Source: Neurospora intermedia
Lineage: Eukaryota; Ascomycota; Sordariomycetes; Sordariales; Sordariaceae
Direction of reading: 5' to 3'
DNA length: 64,000 nucleotides
Assembly (NCBI GenBank): GCA_037102815.1
Contig: BTPP01000003.1
Location: 4,712,001 to 4,776,000, forward strand
The position numbers and the translations under genes are program-made. Position 1 is the first letter of the stretch; the number at the start of each line of letters is the position of its first letter. A model generated the notes under the pieces. The model was not told the DNA's origin. It did no database searches and saw nothing but the letters and a program-made list of their open reading frames with translations. Shown here one piece after another: positions 11,758 to 26,187 of the stretch.

Positions 11758-14700
11758 ACAAAGCCTTGCTGGGTCGGTCCAGAGTCGTTTGCCATGTGGG
11801 TCCGATTTGGCAGGCGCATCAACATGTAAGATGATTCCTAGACCCCCCCTTGACGTGGATTCCTCAACGAATCCCTATGTCATCTGGAGCTGGTTTTGAC
11901 TCCGCAGCAAACGAGAATTGCGTGCTCTTGCTCTTGCTAGCTGAAGCATTGGCAATCACGCACTGGCAAAACCGCTGAGAACTAAGCATATGGCCAGCAT
12001 GGATGGGAGAAAGAGTAAGCTGGCTGTTATGCAGGGCTTATACAGAGCGGCCGCTTGGTCGAGGCAGTCAGGACCCAGCGCAAACGGGAACTGTGTAGGT
12101 ACAGAACACATTACGGAGTTCTACCAAACCCCCCTTGCACTTTTGGCAAAGCAAATTGGGCTCAGCGGGCCTCCATGGGGAGCTTCTTGATCTCCACTGT
12201 GTAATACCACCATGATACCAGACGGCCTAGCTCGAGGTCGAGCTGGTTACAGGGCTGGCATCACAGTGAAGGAAATGCGGTTTCTTGCTGTGTTACTGTG
12301 GTGTAAACCGTCAGATTTGGACCCCGTTCACTTCTCTGGGATGGAAGAGGCGTTCGGGACGGCAACGCTCAACATCAGCCAGGGGGGCCGCTGCCCGGTC
12401 ATTTGCCAAGAGTACTGGAGTGCCATGTACATACACTGCCCAGGGGGTAAGCAGGGGGTGACAGGTGATGGAGATAGCACCCAAAGGTCGCTACTGACAG
12501 GGGTGAAGGACTGCAGAATCTCGGCGCAGACCTAACGGTATCGCAGTACAAGTGGTCTTGCTTGATGGTTTCCTGGTCGGTGGTCATCAGATGGGCAGCG
12601 AGGACAAAAAGGTACATTGGGGAACAAGTGATGTCCACGCCAGGTACTCGAGTGTACAGCCCCGTCCCTTCTCATAACCAGACCTCCTCAATGCGCGTTT
12701 CTGAAAGGCAGGCCCGTCATACTTGGTTGATGTAACCAACTGGCGGCTATTGTCCTCTCTAGGCCTTGACCTGGCCTGATAGACGCCGCTTAAGGCCCAT
12801 CGCATCACGGATAGTGCAGACAACGAGAAGGAAAAAAACGCAAGATCGGCAGAGAAGAGAAAGAAACGGGCGACCATTCCGGTTCAGAGTAGCCATGTCT
12901 ACGCCCGACAGGCTACCAACTGGAAGGTAATGCAACCTGCCCGCGCCCGACGGAAGTACTTACCTTTGAAGCTGGGTCAATTTTGATGCGATGTGTAGAG
13001 TTGAACGTAGCGATCCGAGGGCAAGCTAACGTATGGCTCGAGGGAAAATCGATGAGCCGGTAGCGGCTGACCTGACCAATTCCAGGAGTATCGCCGAGTC
13101 CACAGAAGGTTAGGACAAACAACCCGAAACCGAATTCTGAGATCTGTGTGATGGCATTAATCTTTGGGTTCCCGAACACTTGGATGAAGGTACGCCTCGG
13201 AGCAACTTTCTTGACAATCGAGTTGGCCCGGTCGTGGTCGAGTCCAGTCAGACTACCCAGCTGGCCGATGCCCGTGGGCTGTGGCTGCTAAAAGTGTTTT
13301 TTAAAAGTCGGCCGCTGCTTTTTTCGGCAGGCGTTCCAGGCGTTTTCGAGTTTGAGATGCAGAACTAGAGGTACGTAAAGGGTGTATGTAGGTGTGGCTG
13401 AGATGAGAGCGATCGGGCTTGGAGCAATAGCGCCAAGGATTGAATGCGCCCGCGCGGGGGCGGTAAAGTGGGCTCCGGGGCGGGCCACCTGATGAAAGGA
13501 AACCTAACGGTTGCGCCGGACCCCGCCGCCGACTTTTGCGGATCCGAACAATGAAGCCATTGAAAACGGGACCCGTAGGGCCGCGGCCCCGTGGTATCAG
13601 GGCTGAGCAGCTCTGGTTCGGGTCTCCAGTGCGCGCTGCACCCTGAGGTCTGGCATCATCTTGGGCGGCGTCCGGATTCATCTGGAGGGGGGGGAGCTGA
13701 TGGAGCTGAGATGGCGACGTTGCGTACGGCAGTGGCGTGGTTCTTGTTAGTGTTTGCTAGCGATGTCAGCTCAGGGACTAGCTACCAATTATGTATTAGA
13801 AAGGCATAACTACCATTGTTGTTCCATCGATATTGTCCAAGATCTCCTAGCTGCTGCGGGCCCGAACGAAGTGCGATGCCACGGAGAGACGCTGTTTACC
13901 TACCTACCTTAAGTTTAGGCGAGTGATGTGTTCTTCCGCGGTTTTGTCGGGTTGCAGTCTGGCAAAGTCGGGGGTCGAAAATTCGTGACAAGCGATAGTG
14001 CCGAGAAAGGAGTGCAACAGCAATCTGCATGGTGATGGTTTCGGTCTTGTTCGCCCAATCAGGGCACTGCTGCTTAAAAGGGAAAATGAGGGCAATTCCA
14101 ATGTGTTCGCGGGTTGGCGTCCCGCTTCGAAGGCGACTCGGGTTGAAGGCTTGAAAGTATCAACCTAACTGACCTCCGCAAGCCCTGAAGTTGTCGGCCA
14201 AATGAAACAGTCTGAGATGAATAGAAGATGCGAAAATGTGAGTGACGGGCGAGCTGCAAGTACTAATAGATGAAGTGGGTTGATGGCAGAGGGAGGTCCA
14301 TCCCCTCTGTACGAGTCCAGTCGCAGCTGTTCTGTGGATAATTTGTGTGCATGCGAAAAGTGTGCGGGTAAATTAGCCGTGATGGGCGTAGGGCTTCGGG
14401 TGCCTGGATTTCCATATGACCAAAACAGAAGGAAGGTTCGTTCGGGAATCCTTGTCGTTGATCCGGCGGGGAAGATGTTGCCATTGCCGCAGAAAGTGCC
14501 AGCTGCCTGCATCCCCAAAACGCATCACTTGGCATCTTGACAGAGCTCATTCAGCGAGGGCTGCAGACTGAATTCAGTCTTGTCGACGACGCCTTTTCCA
14601 ATGATGTCTCTCGTGACTCTTTTTAATGCACACGAAAGTGCCGAAAGGTTCTTTTCTGCGAGATGCCCGCCTTGCCCGCCACGGCAGTCTAACACTCCTT

Positions 14701-17199
14701 CCGGTCTTCAGTTAGGTGGATCCTGCCCGAGGGCGGCGCAGGTGAGCGAAGCCGAGAGATTCCGGTGGTCATTCTGTCCTTCCCGTCTTGATCGCACAAT
14801 TCGGCAGAAACTCAAATACAGGAGCGTAACTCACCTCATTCCTTCCTTGCCGACCAAAGCACGAGAATTGCGGGTGTAACTCTGGTGGAGAAGCTGGGGG
14901 CTTAGATGTCCAATCGCTACTCTTGCCGTCCCGTCGGGAACGCTAACACTCTTAGGGCTATGTCTGCCTGTACCAGGCTCACTCTGGTTAGCGTGCCTCT
15001 TGGCGACCTGACAAGATGGAAACGGCGGCTCGTGTTCACATGGATCTCTATGCTGCTCGTGCTGGTCACGGTGCTGTGTCGCGCGCAACGAAGTGTGTGT
15101 GCAGCCGCAGATCAATGAGTCCGTCTTCAACACTTGTTGCTCTGTGAGAATGCAGGACGGGAACAACATCACAGGCGCGACAAACTTCCAACATCATCTT
15201 GGCTTCCTTCGAACGCGCTTAGTATCCACATCCATTGGCCGAAAAAGCGACATCATCCACAAGGCTAAGCCAAGGGAGACATTTCCCCGACCAACTCCAC
15301 GATCAGGCGCGCGGGGAATGGGCAAAGCACGCCATTGGCCCGGGGAGAGAGGGCCGCAATTTGGGGTCCCCAGTGCCAATGCATCTTGTACCGTACAAAT
15401 CTTCGCGATCCATCCGTCCCGCCCACCCTTGGCGTGATGGACAGTTTGTCTGCGCGACCTGCCTCGGAAGTGCGATGGCAAGGTCATCATTACCTACTCC
15501 TCCATCTTGTCCACCAGGCGACCTATGAAGCCGGTCTCGATACTGTCTTGGTCACTTGACTTCATCTTCAACCGCGATCGACGAGAGTTTATCTGAAGAC
15601 ATTCACAAAAGCTCCGGGGCGACGGCGGTGGATCAGCCTCCCCCTATTCAGATCTTGCCGGGCCAAGACCGTAGTGCCTTGGTCTACATACTGCGTAGAC
15701 GAGGGCTCCCCTTTACCTTGGCATATCCGGCGTTATCTCCAGTAAGCTTGCATCGTTTCCAAAGCAGGCATTTAACCTCTCAAGATTTTCTCTACACTAC
15801 AACCATCGTAAAGTCATTGTCAAGAATCATGGTTGTTAACCCTTCATCACCACCTCACCTGGGTAACTATGCTCGCTCATTGGTCTCTTCCTAGGTAACT
15901 CATTCTGGCCCCTATTTGGGGCTGTGCGGGTCCTGCATTAGCTTCAAGTTGTGCCTGTGTCTGATCCCGCTGTCCCCTCTGTGGGTGTGCAATGTCCTGG
16001 AATCCCCTGTTCTGCCCGATAGGGTTGAGGATTTACCGAGGTCATCTCGTCTCCCGCTGCATCATTCCTTGTTCTTATATCAACATGTTACCAATCCCTT
16101 CTGTGAGACAAGCGCAATACTTGGCTTGCAGTGTCGGATGAAGCTTGTTCAGAGCCAATATGAGAAACACCTCTCATAGGCGCAGCAATCGCAGCTCATG
16201 CATGTGGAGGGCACAGTGCCTCAAGGTTCCCAAACCATCACTGCTTTACGAAATTTACCGTTCGGCCCTCAAGGTAATAACTTCTCTTCAACCTTTGTGT
16301 TTCTGAAACATCGAGTACTTCTTTATCAAGTCCTGTAAGCTTGTTTACCACCGTCGATTTTAAATCGGTGTCTTTCTTCGTCTAATTTTCTTCTTCTTTT
16401 TTTTCTTCTTATTCATCCCATTCATGGCCACTCTGCTCGTTCCGCATCGTGATGGTCTGGGCTGGGAACGTCTAGTCATTGACTAGAACGCCGGTTCAGC
16501 GCCGTCGCCAAGCCATGTGTACAGTAGGGTTCCACTGGTCTAGGCCCCCTTCCCTAGCATCTGGACTCACAGAGATGAAGGCTGTTATAATTGCAGCGTC
16601 AACCACAGTTCTGCGAGTGCTATCTGCCTTGAGATGGGCTTAGTCCGACCTTGCCGAGGTATCAACACTTCACAGAGTGGTTTCACTCTCGTCCTTCATT
16701 TCGGCAACATCCCAGTGCGCCAGCAGCCAAGTGGTGTCTCAGGGTTCGGCCCCCCACACTTCCGATCTAGGTAAGCCCTAAGCCCCTAGACATTTTCCTT
16801 TTTGACAACCCTTTGCCATGAGCCAGCTTGAGGTGAGATGCAAGAATCACGCACTCGCAATATGTGGCAATATCCCCTACAGTTGCAATCGTCTTAGCGA
16901 CTTGGTAACTCAAGGAGACAAGGTCCCTATGCTATCGGCGGGGCTGTCGGTTCGTGAGTGCATGGGGCGATGATATGGCAGGAGGATATAGCTAGGTACG
17001 TTTCATTTACCAAAGGATCACGGCCTCAACTCAGCCCCAATCCACAAGACCCGACCCGAAATCGCAGCCACAAGCAGGGCGCAGGCGAAAAGGGACAACT
17101 CGACATCCTCCTATCGTCAACTCTGTTCACATATTCTTGGATGCCAAAAGACGTGGCCCGCCTTTGGCTAGATATGTGCCTTTCCTCGTAAGGGACTTG

Positions 17200-17269
17200 T
17201 TTTTCTTTCTTTTTTTTTTTTTCTTTTTCTCTTCTTTTTCTTTTCTTTTTTTTCTTTTTTTCCCCTCCC
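17200..17269. repeat. 70-nt pure pyrimidine tract
   Basis: Every base from 17200 to 17269 is C or T (mostly T with single C interruptions, ending CCCCTCCC). Such homopurine/homopyrimidine DNA can form triplex structures and excludes nucleosomes. No gene adjoins it. Confidence 0.95.
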
Positions 17270-20200
17270 GTCTAAAGGAGCCTTGGAGCTAACAGCATTG
17301 CTCGCATGGCAAGTGCCGCGTCTTCATACGTACTTGGCGTCGAATCTTGTCTACCAGGCTGCATTCGTGTGGCGTAGGTATGTCAAGGTCTCTACTGTCC
17401 TCGATGCACCCCTGTCAGACCGGGCGGGAAGGAAGACGATATGTGCGTGACGCCGAAAAGCTTGTTAGTCGAATTGTCTCAGGTGTTGTGCACAGTCGGA
17501 TCTCACAATCGCATCAGTGACACTCGTCAGTTACCTGTGATGTAGTTTCTACCACCTCATTAATAACGTTGTCATCAAGTAGGACTTGATAAGAAGGAGC
17601 GTTGAGACCTTCTTCATCCCTTCGCTTTGTTCAATGCTCGCGATGGGATAGGTTCGAATGGGTAGGTATACATCTGTTCGCCATGCTCTGGCACTCCAAC
17701 GGGAAACAGGATAAGTGAGGAATTCCACCCGTTGGATACCATATCAACGTCTACATTGAGGGGCGAGATTCTGTCCCCCCTGCCTATTATGCCCTACTTC
17801 ATTGTTTCCGGTAGCATACAGCGCGATGGACCACAGCGAGAGTGTTGTTAATTGGCCATTCCGCATGCGTTTGACTCACACCCTTTTCAGTGTCTCCTCT
17901 GAGTCTGTCCGGAGTCTACGAGGCCTCAGTGCTACTCGGTGGTGCTCGAGGTAGTCTGTCAGCTCGATGTGCGATCTTAACCGAAGAACTTTCTAAGCAG
18001 CAGAGGACGGTAGTCAATTTCTCCCACAGACACTATACCTGCTCTATTTCATCGCTTAGCCGGGTCTGGCGGAATGGACAGTTAATGTTGAAATACTTTA
18101 CACTGTCGACTCTGTTCGTTCTTTGCCATTCTTCACCTGCCAAGTTCTGATTTGCCAGAATTTGTGCTTTCCTCATTCCTCAGCAACTGCGGTGCAAAAC
18201 CTTCCCGCTTTTTCCGGTCGCCCAATCACCTAGAGAGACCGTGCTTGGCACCGTTAGGAAGGGCTGAGTTTCCATGGGATGAAAGATACATGACGGCCAA
18301 AAAAGAGACTGGTCATTTTTGCTCATTCCGTTTTTTGTTCTCGAACTTGTTGACGTACAACGTATACATCACATGATAAGCGGCGGGATCAAACATACGC
18401 GGCTCGCCTCGCTGTCATTATCCTCGCCCTGCCTTCAGCACATGTGGGTGTTGCGGCTCGTTAGCATCAACACTACCACTGCATCGATGCATGTCCGAGC
18501 CGTACATGCATTGCAGGTTGCATGAGTTTGTTTTTCTGCAGAGCCAATGGAGATGAGATATCACAACACCTATCATGAGGGAGGGAAACAAAGCGGAAGT
18601 CAGATTTCCCACTTCGGGGCCGATATATACGGACGGAGTAAATCAGTTTTGCGATTCACCCACGTTCTCGTCGCCACAAACATGCCTCCGCGTCGTGCTT
18701 CTACCTACTCTCACATCCAGTCATACAGCTGCTTGTGTGGTAAACACGGCTCGTCGACATCCAGACTATGGAGTTTTACATATCTGAGATCCGTGGTCAA
18801 CCCGAGAAGAAGGCGTCTACACAAAGGCACCTGTTAGAGAGGGCTTGCATTTGATGTGATGATGCATATGTCCGAAGCGCCTTTGCGTTTCATGTGCTGC
18901 TTCATATACCTGGACAAGCAAGGGATTGGAATGGTAATGCGACAGGTCAGTGATGAGGTTGGTGAGATGCTTACTGGATTACGGGACTGTTGTGATCTGC
19001 GGGCATGGAGCTGTCCGCTGTGTGGGTGAAGTAGAGCTACCAAGTGATAAGTAAAGGTGTAGACGGCTTGGGATCGTCAATACAAGCATAGAAACGTTCG
19101 GTTACGACTTTCCGGGAGAGATACTTGGAATGTGTAGAGGGGTATCAAGCGAAGACTATCTCTCGAGTGTACCCGTCATCATCTAGGTGGAGTTACTTCA
19201 GTTAGCCCTGCATCACCACTGGCAGCAAGTGCATTGCCTCCCGTCCCAAGCTGCACCTTCTCGGAGATATCACTGCCAGGGAAGGTACACACGACTTGGT
19301 ACCAGAGATAGCGGCAAATGAAGACGGGAACTACTTCCAGTGTCTGCTTGCGAAACATGACTTCTTCCTCCAATGCTCATTACCTACCAGGAAGAATTGT
19401 CAACACAGTTGAGCTCAGCACTGGGCTCGCTGCGAGCAGGTACATACTGCGTAGATCAATGACCCGAGTGTGTTCATGGATGTCTCAAAGTGTCCTGCTT
19501 CTATACCTCGAAGTATCTCGAGTATTATCTCGAAACAGTAGACCCAACAAGCTGTTGAGCCGGAGTGGAGGCTATGTGCCCCCTTTCGGAATGTGACAGA
19601 GCTGCTTTCTCCGATGACCTATAGCATCTAGAGGAGGCAGGGTTTGAAGCCAACAGAGCCAAGGTACACTCAACACAGCACACGCACAGGGTGTCCCGTA
19701 TTGACGTATTACGGTACGGTGGCGACCGACTGAGACGTTTAGTCATAACATCCTCCTTCGCTCTCTGGCAACCCTTCATCTATGCCTCAGTAGACTGTGA
19801 TCACGTTGGAAACCGTTCGGCCCGAAGTGTTGGCCAGTCTAACCGGCTACCCAATGGGTTCTGGCTTTCACCAGGTTGTCACGCAGGTACGCAGATCCAT
19901 GGAGTTCGATTGTCTAGGCCTGGCGCGAAGTCTGGTCTACCGATATATTCCACGACGCTAAAACCAGCAAGGCCTCCATCATAGAACTTACTGTGAGTTT
20001 ATTGTGGAGTTACAGGAGGAGTGACGGGCAGACGCGTATAGAGACGGACGCAGATCCGGAATGTCTTCGGGGACTAACAAGGTTTGGAATCTGGAACCTT
20101 GGAGCCTGCTGTAAATCATTACGAACACCAACACATCATGACAAAAGAATGATCGCGGTATTTCACTCGCTAGTTGAAACACTGTATGGGGAGTTGAGTG

Positions 20201-23200
20201 ACCAAAGGTAGCTACCTAGTCAAGTAGTGACGGGACTGTTTGGCATGGCCACCTGCAGCGCCTTCCAGTCTCATCGCCGTTTTCCCCACAGTTGTAGACT
20301 GGACCGGAAGGCACTATCATAAAAGGGTTCAAGCACTTGCCATTCTAAGGACCAACTGAAGGTAGATATCGCCAACAGGAGGTCGAGACAATCTGTTGCC
20401 GGCACGGCTACTACGCGGTTAGCAGCATGATCACCAACGCTGCGTCCGCCCTTACATCCATGTCCCGTTCACCACTGCAACCTTCCCAGTTCGGTATCAT
20501 GTTTGACGACGACAAACTCTGCCATCATGACATCCTAAGCTATTGGCCAGCCCCCACATCTGGGGAATGGAACAAAAAAGCAAAGTTGTTTCAAGAATCA
20601 CTTGGCTGTTTCCTGAAACAGCGGAAAGAAGTAATGCAACCATCCTTCGACGGTTACTTTGCATAAATCTTGCATTGCGGCTCTTCTGCTTCAGGTACGC
20701 CATACGACAACCACAGTCCCTATACCTCTAATGAAAGACAGTGTTCAAGCGAGAGAGTAATCAGATTGTGGCTTTTGACTAACACCACAAACAACAGTCT
20801 ATTGTTACCGTATCGGTGACCAACGAACCGACTACCAACAAGCTTGTTCAAGTTGCTCATGATCACTGTAAACAAAGCACATCATATCATCTCTTCACCA
20901 ACATGGTCATTTTCAAAAGAACTCGAATCCGTCATGACGAACATTCTCCGACCCTTGTGTTTCCTGCTTGTTTTCATCGAATGACAAACCTTGACTTTCC
21001 AACGGACTTTCCAAGTAGCTGCATGATCAAGAATGATGCTGCCTACAGATGCATTCAGGAGAGATGCACGATACGACATTTTGCCGTTCGTACCTGCGTC
21101 TACCAAATAACTCTAGTGCTCTGAAGCCGGATGACCCGCAAGCGGTGACCTACATGCTCATCTGGCATCACCAACACACGCACACGTCGCATACCGCATG
21201 CGCATGTATGCAAGTCATGTACAGCCGGCCCCGAAGAACAGGTATGACGTATATCTTGCTTTGAGATTGCGATTGGGATTGCAGAGTTGCGGTGCGATCA
21301 ACCAATATCAGGTACGAATATCATCTCAATTTGGTGATGTCTGAGGTCTTCTCTACTCTAGTTCGCACCACGTGCTCTAGCTCAAAGAAGAAGGTGAACC
21401 GAATGCTAGACTACCCTAGGGAGAATTTGTTCTCGACTGTGTTGGGTGTAAGTGACTAAACAGGGAGTGTACGGTGCTGCATCTAATCCCACACCTGTTC
21501 GCCGATCCTGCAAGGTCCCGAGGATGGCCCCAGGTTCGCCGGCATCAAACGCTGAGCTGATGACCTTGATAGGTTTACCCGGTTTCTCGGACGAACTACT
21601 GAACTACCCCGGAATACAATTCTGGAACCGTATCGGATGCAATCCCGAAATAGCAGTTTGATGCCTTCAATCCTTCTATCGGTTCTATTCCATGGCACCG
21701 CCTCACTTGTGCCTTGCCACTAAGTACACCGACTTCCAGCCGAATACTGTGCCACATCATGATGGACGACTGCTCACTACCGAGGCAAACGGGCTCCGCA
21801 AATCTTTTGCCCACCGAAATCGGCATTTGAGGAAATTTTGAACTCATGCAATGCAATGCACTCTGTTGTACATTGAGGAACATGCATCCGCTATTATGCA
21901 GCGCATATGCCTACCCGCTAACGGTAGTCTACACCTAAATCAGACCACACGACTTATCAAAACACTCCTATCAGATCCTGCTTCCGAGCACAGCCTCAAG
22001 ATGGCTTACACTTGGTCCGATTATTCGCTTCTCAGCTGTGTTCTCGAGATTTAGGCGTCGCTTCACTCCAATCCCTAGAGTTTTACGATGAAAAAGCGCA
22101 CTTACTGTGACGAGATCGGATATCACCACACCTTTGCTTCTTGTCCTATTATATTATTCAGGCTAGACCAGGCCGATGGAACCGAACCAAGACTAGAGGG
22201 AAGCAACAAGCAAGCACTGCCAGGACCAGGACGACGGACCGCCCCGTTTGGCCTTCCTTCGCTTCGGATATCAAACTTTTCAATTTCAACTTCCATGGTA
22301 GCCACCACCACCGCAACCATCCATCATGCCTCGTCTCACTGCACGCGGTGAAGCGGCCCGGACAGCCTAAAACGAAGTGTTCGTGGAACCGACCTGTCAA
22401 TTTGATCTAGTGTAACGGGGCGGCCACAGTGACAACCTTCTTTAGCGCGGCTTAGCGAGAATCCTTCGAGCACAAACGGCGCTAGAGCTAGCTGGCTAGT
22501 GAGGCTGATGGGGCAGGTAAATAGGCGGCTACCATAGGCGCCAGAGCCGCCCCCAAGCCCCCAAGACCACCAGGGCACCCACTGTAACGCCATCCAGGCC
22601 GGGGTCCGGAGAAGGCAGTGTAACTTGCATTGGTGTTAACCGTATGTGCCCAGCGATTGACCAATCATTATTGAAGTTCTTCACATGGCAGGAAGAATGA
22701 TAGATGAAGATCCTACACTATGATTCCCCGAACACACGGTCGGTTTGCGAGAATGAGTACATGCAGCACCGAGAACGGACCCATGCTGTTCTGGGTAGAT
22801 GCACGTTGAGAGACGCGGTATCATCGGTACTGCGTACACCCAACGAATCAATAATCACAACCACCACCGCCCCCACGCAATTTTTGAGCCTCCGCTTTCA
22901 GACATCATGAAAATGGGTTGATTGCTACGAGGGAGACTATCTAGTTACCACAGTCGCCGGTCTTGAAGCATCAGCGAGTGAGTGTCAGTGACGGTGGATA
23001 GAAGAAATCCTTCAATGAGTTTACGTCCTGTGAAAGAGCAGGGATTATTCCCAGAACGGATACTAAAATTTACGTTGTCATTACGTGCTGCTGAATGAGT
23101 AGGTCTTGATATATGGTGACGACTACCAGAGTTGAGAGCACGGTATATAAACATCTCATTGGGAAAATTGTCACAAATTTGTCCCCGCGCTGCATTTCAA

Positions 23201-25151
23201 AACAGACATATGGAGAACATCTAATAATGAAGCAAACTGGAGAAATGATCGAAGTACTGCTCGTGGGGCCTAGATAGAATCGTGTATTTGGAATCTGACC
23301 ACAAACCTAGAGAATACAAAAAGCTCAAGGTAGTTCAGAAGTGTTAGGGATCAGCTCACACCACCATCCAAGGTACCCAACATCAATCTACTCTACGATG
23401 GAAGGCAAACCACCACAGCCCTTGACAGAAAGTTTTAGCTCGACCTGCTCCCTTTTAGCACGATCCACAGTGACGGCCAGACAGTCCTCGCGAATTTCTG
23501 GAAACGGCATCCATATCATGATCATGATCATGATCCACACAGTTAAGAAAAGCCTATGTCGACGGGCGCTCTATGGTTGAGGTAGGTAACTACAGTGTTC
23601 ACGGACCCCAATGGACCCAGCAAAGGACCCCAATGAAACCGGGAACCCGAGGGAGTGGTATGTAGCAAATCCCCTGTTCATATCACGCAATGCCTCGCCG
23701 GTGGTCAGTCCAGTTCACCGATACATAGGGAATCACATGATATTACGATTCAGTAGACTAGAAGTACTCAACCAACAGCGGATCCCTACCTAGCTTGGGG
23801 ATTAAGAAAGAATACTATATGATCATATCATCATTACCGTTTTCGGGTTTAACAATGGAAGTAAAATAGCGAAATAAAGGGAGATGGAGCGGAAAAACTG
23901 AGATGCTTCGGTCACATCTACAGGAACGACGTCGTAACGTATCTGCTCTTTGGTTTAGAAGGAAACAATGCACCGAATAAGGCAGGTAGTTGCCCCATCA
24001 GTCTCCTGGAGTGACAAGTCACTATCTGCATGTTGAAAGATGTAAGAACATGTTTTTAGCGTGATCTATCTCAAAGAAAGACAAAACATTTGTTTCAGAA
24101 TTCACTGGACTTCCATTCATTGTGACGACCATCAAGTACCTACTCACATGCATACCTCCAACCATCCATCACCAGCTCAATGGTTTACTACAATGCCACA
24201 TCATGACGTACCTCCTATGTCTGTTGCACCCTCTACTGAACGAGTTTACCCGAATCCGGCGGCGTTCCGGCGACAGGGGAAGGGGGGAGGGGGGTACAGT
24301 AGAGCGGCCACACAGGACATGTACCGTACAACGATCGATAACATTACCACATAGCTACCAAGATGCCAGTCTCTCGTTCTCTCCCCTTCTCCGACTCTCC
24401 CTCTTGCTCCTCGCCAAGTTCCGAGGCTACCAGCCTCAGTCATGAGGCAAACTTCCTATCTACCCAGGTATGAACCAACCCTTCAAAGGGTCCTTGTCAA
24501 GTACCTACCTGTCGAACCAACATCTTTGCCACCTTGCCTCCTTCTGGCCTCCTTGAGTCAGTCTTTCTTGGTCCCGAGGTTCGACCGGCGGCGCGTATTT
24601 GGACAGTTTCCATACCAACAATTTTGGAGATTGAAAAGTTTGGTTGAGAAGTAATTGTTTTATTGCATGATCCGAAAGTACCTAATATATGCTATTCGGG
24701 CCAGGTATCGATGTCTGAAAGACCCAACTTCACGCTACCTAGGTACTCACTCATCATCGATCACAGATGAACTAGTCAAGTGATTCCACGGACAACTACC
24801 CACCCAGCTGATTCACACAAAACAAAAACAAAAAAGAGCAAGTGACGGCACGGTTAATCGTTAGATACAAAGGGGTATGGACCTTTATGGCCCAGTAAAA
24901 AAAAGGAAAAAAAAAAAACAAATTCAATCAATACACCCAACCACCAAAACAACCAAGTAGCCAGTAGCCACCTCAACCCCAACCGTGTTTCACATTATCC
25001 AGTTAGTTGGTTGGCTATACCCCGACCGACCGTTCATCCCTAGATACGTATACCCAGCGGCGGGAGCCGGAATAAGACGAGGAGTTGTGGAGTTGTGTGT
25101 AAGTAAGGAACGACCACGACCACGACCAACAAGCCGAACCGAGCCGGGGAG

Positions 25152-25167
25152 AAAAAAAAAAAAAAAA
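25152..25167. repeat. Poly(A) tract, 16 nt
   Basis: Short uninterrupted A run about 75 bp before a GT microsatellite. Confidence 0.9.
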
Positions 25168-25243
25168 CCACCAACGGCGCGCGCGCCCGCCCAGCGGCAC
25201 ACACACAACTCAGCGGCGCAGCAACGGCGCTTAGGTAATAATG

Positions 25244-25268
25244 ATGTGTGTGTGTGTGTGTGTGTGTT
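25244..25268. repeat. (GT)n microsatellite
   Basis: About twelve GT units in non-coding DNA; likely polymorphic between strains. Confidence 0.95.
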
Positions 25269-26187
25269 TGAACACCACCGGAATTGATTGACTTTCGTGA
25301 GTCAGTGACGTTATGGAGCAATTGGTTCTTTGTGTGTAAGCTAAATTTGTGGCGAGAGATATGGCCATATGTTGGAGGGTAGGGGCGATGGCGGGTAGGT
25401 TCGCGACGTGGGAATCCGTCTTTTTTTTTTTGAGATTGTCAGTTAGTGTTGTTTCCTCGGAAAGTGTCGCGCCTGGATGGTTAGGATAGTACATATTCCG
25501 GTGACTGTATGATTGGCCGTGGAGGAGTTCTGGGTTGTCGCGATGGAGAAGAGTACGTACGGTTCGTGAAGATGATGTTGAGTCTTGCGAGGCAGTACTG
25601 AGAAAGGGAATGCACCTGAGCTTTGCAAATCTGAAAATGATGAAACACAATGTTTATTATGAGCTTTCTCTCATCAACGCCAGGCATGAGCTATGTAGAA
25701 GACACACCATGATAACACCTTCTTTTGTGTCACACTACGGCTACGCTAGATTTGAAGACAATTATATAACTTGTTCCATCGTCTTGGACATAGTCTCAAG
25801 ATACTTCGCCAATTTTGATTTTTGAGTTCCGCCCCAGAAAATTTTCCCAGCCTACCGTTATCCCGAACCAAGGCGAAAAAAAGGCAAATCCTGAACCCCA
25901 TTATCCCAGAGATTCTTAGTCTCATTATGTGCATAAAAAACGGGGTATACTTGTTGAAGAATGAAAAGCAAACTGAAAATGCAACACATGAATTATGAAA
26001 GAGCATGCTGATCGAGGAAAACAATTTGCTGATGCTGATGCTGATGATGATACTGTGTAATCGAGTGTTGAAGCTCTGTATAATATGATTCCGTTTAGTA
26101 CGCGTAAAAGATATTCGGACCTCGACGGCGGCGGCTAATCGTGGGTATGCATCAAGACGTTCCGTTCCCTGGTCGTAAAAGGGGCTC

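Larger units (their letters stand above)
11153..26187. other. 15-kb gene-free region upstream of the Myb-like gene
   Basis: It spans from the start of the Myb-like gene to the 3' end of the LEU3-type gene. No open frame exceeds ~130 codons. None shows a domain, sustained codon bias or a convincing multi-exon model. Composition stays near balanced, without the extreme AT bias expected of heavily RIP-mutated DNA. It contains a 21-nt G tract, a 70-nt pyrimidine tract, a GT microsatellite, an A16 tract, (ATCATG)n at ~23515-23534, and a TACCTAGGTA palindrome at 24736-24745. It could hold long 5' leaders, non-coding transcripts or distal control sites; none can be shown from sequence. Confidence 0.6.

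Noticed and set aside
13301-13681. Minus-strand 126-codon frame
   Set aside because: Competing open frames on both strands and no domain; looks like chance in a GC-richer patch.
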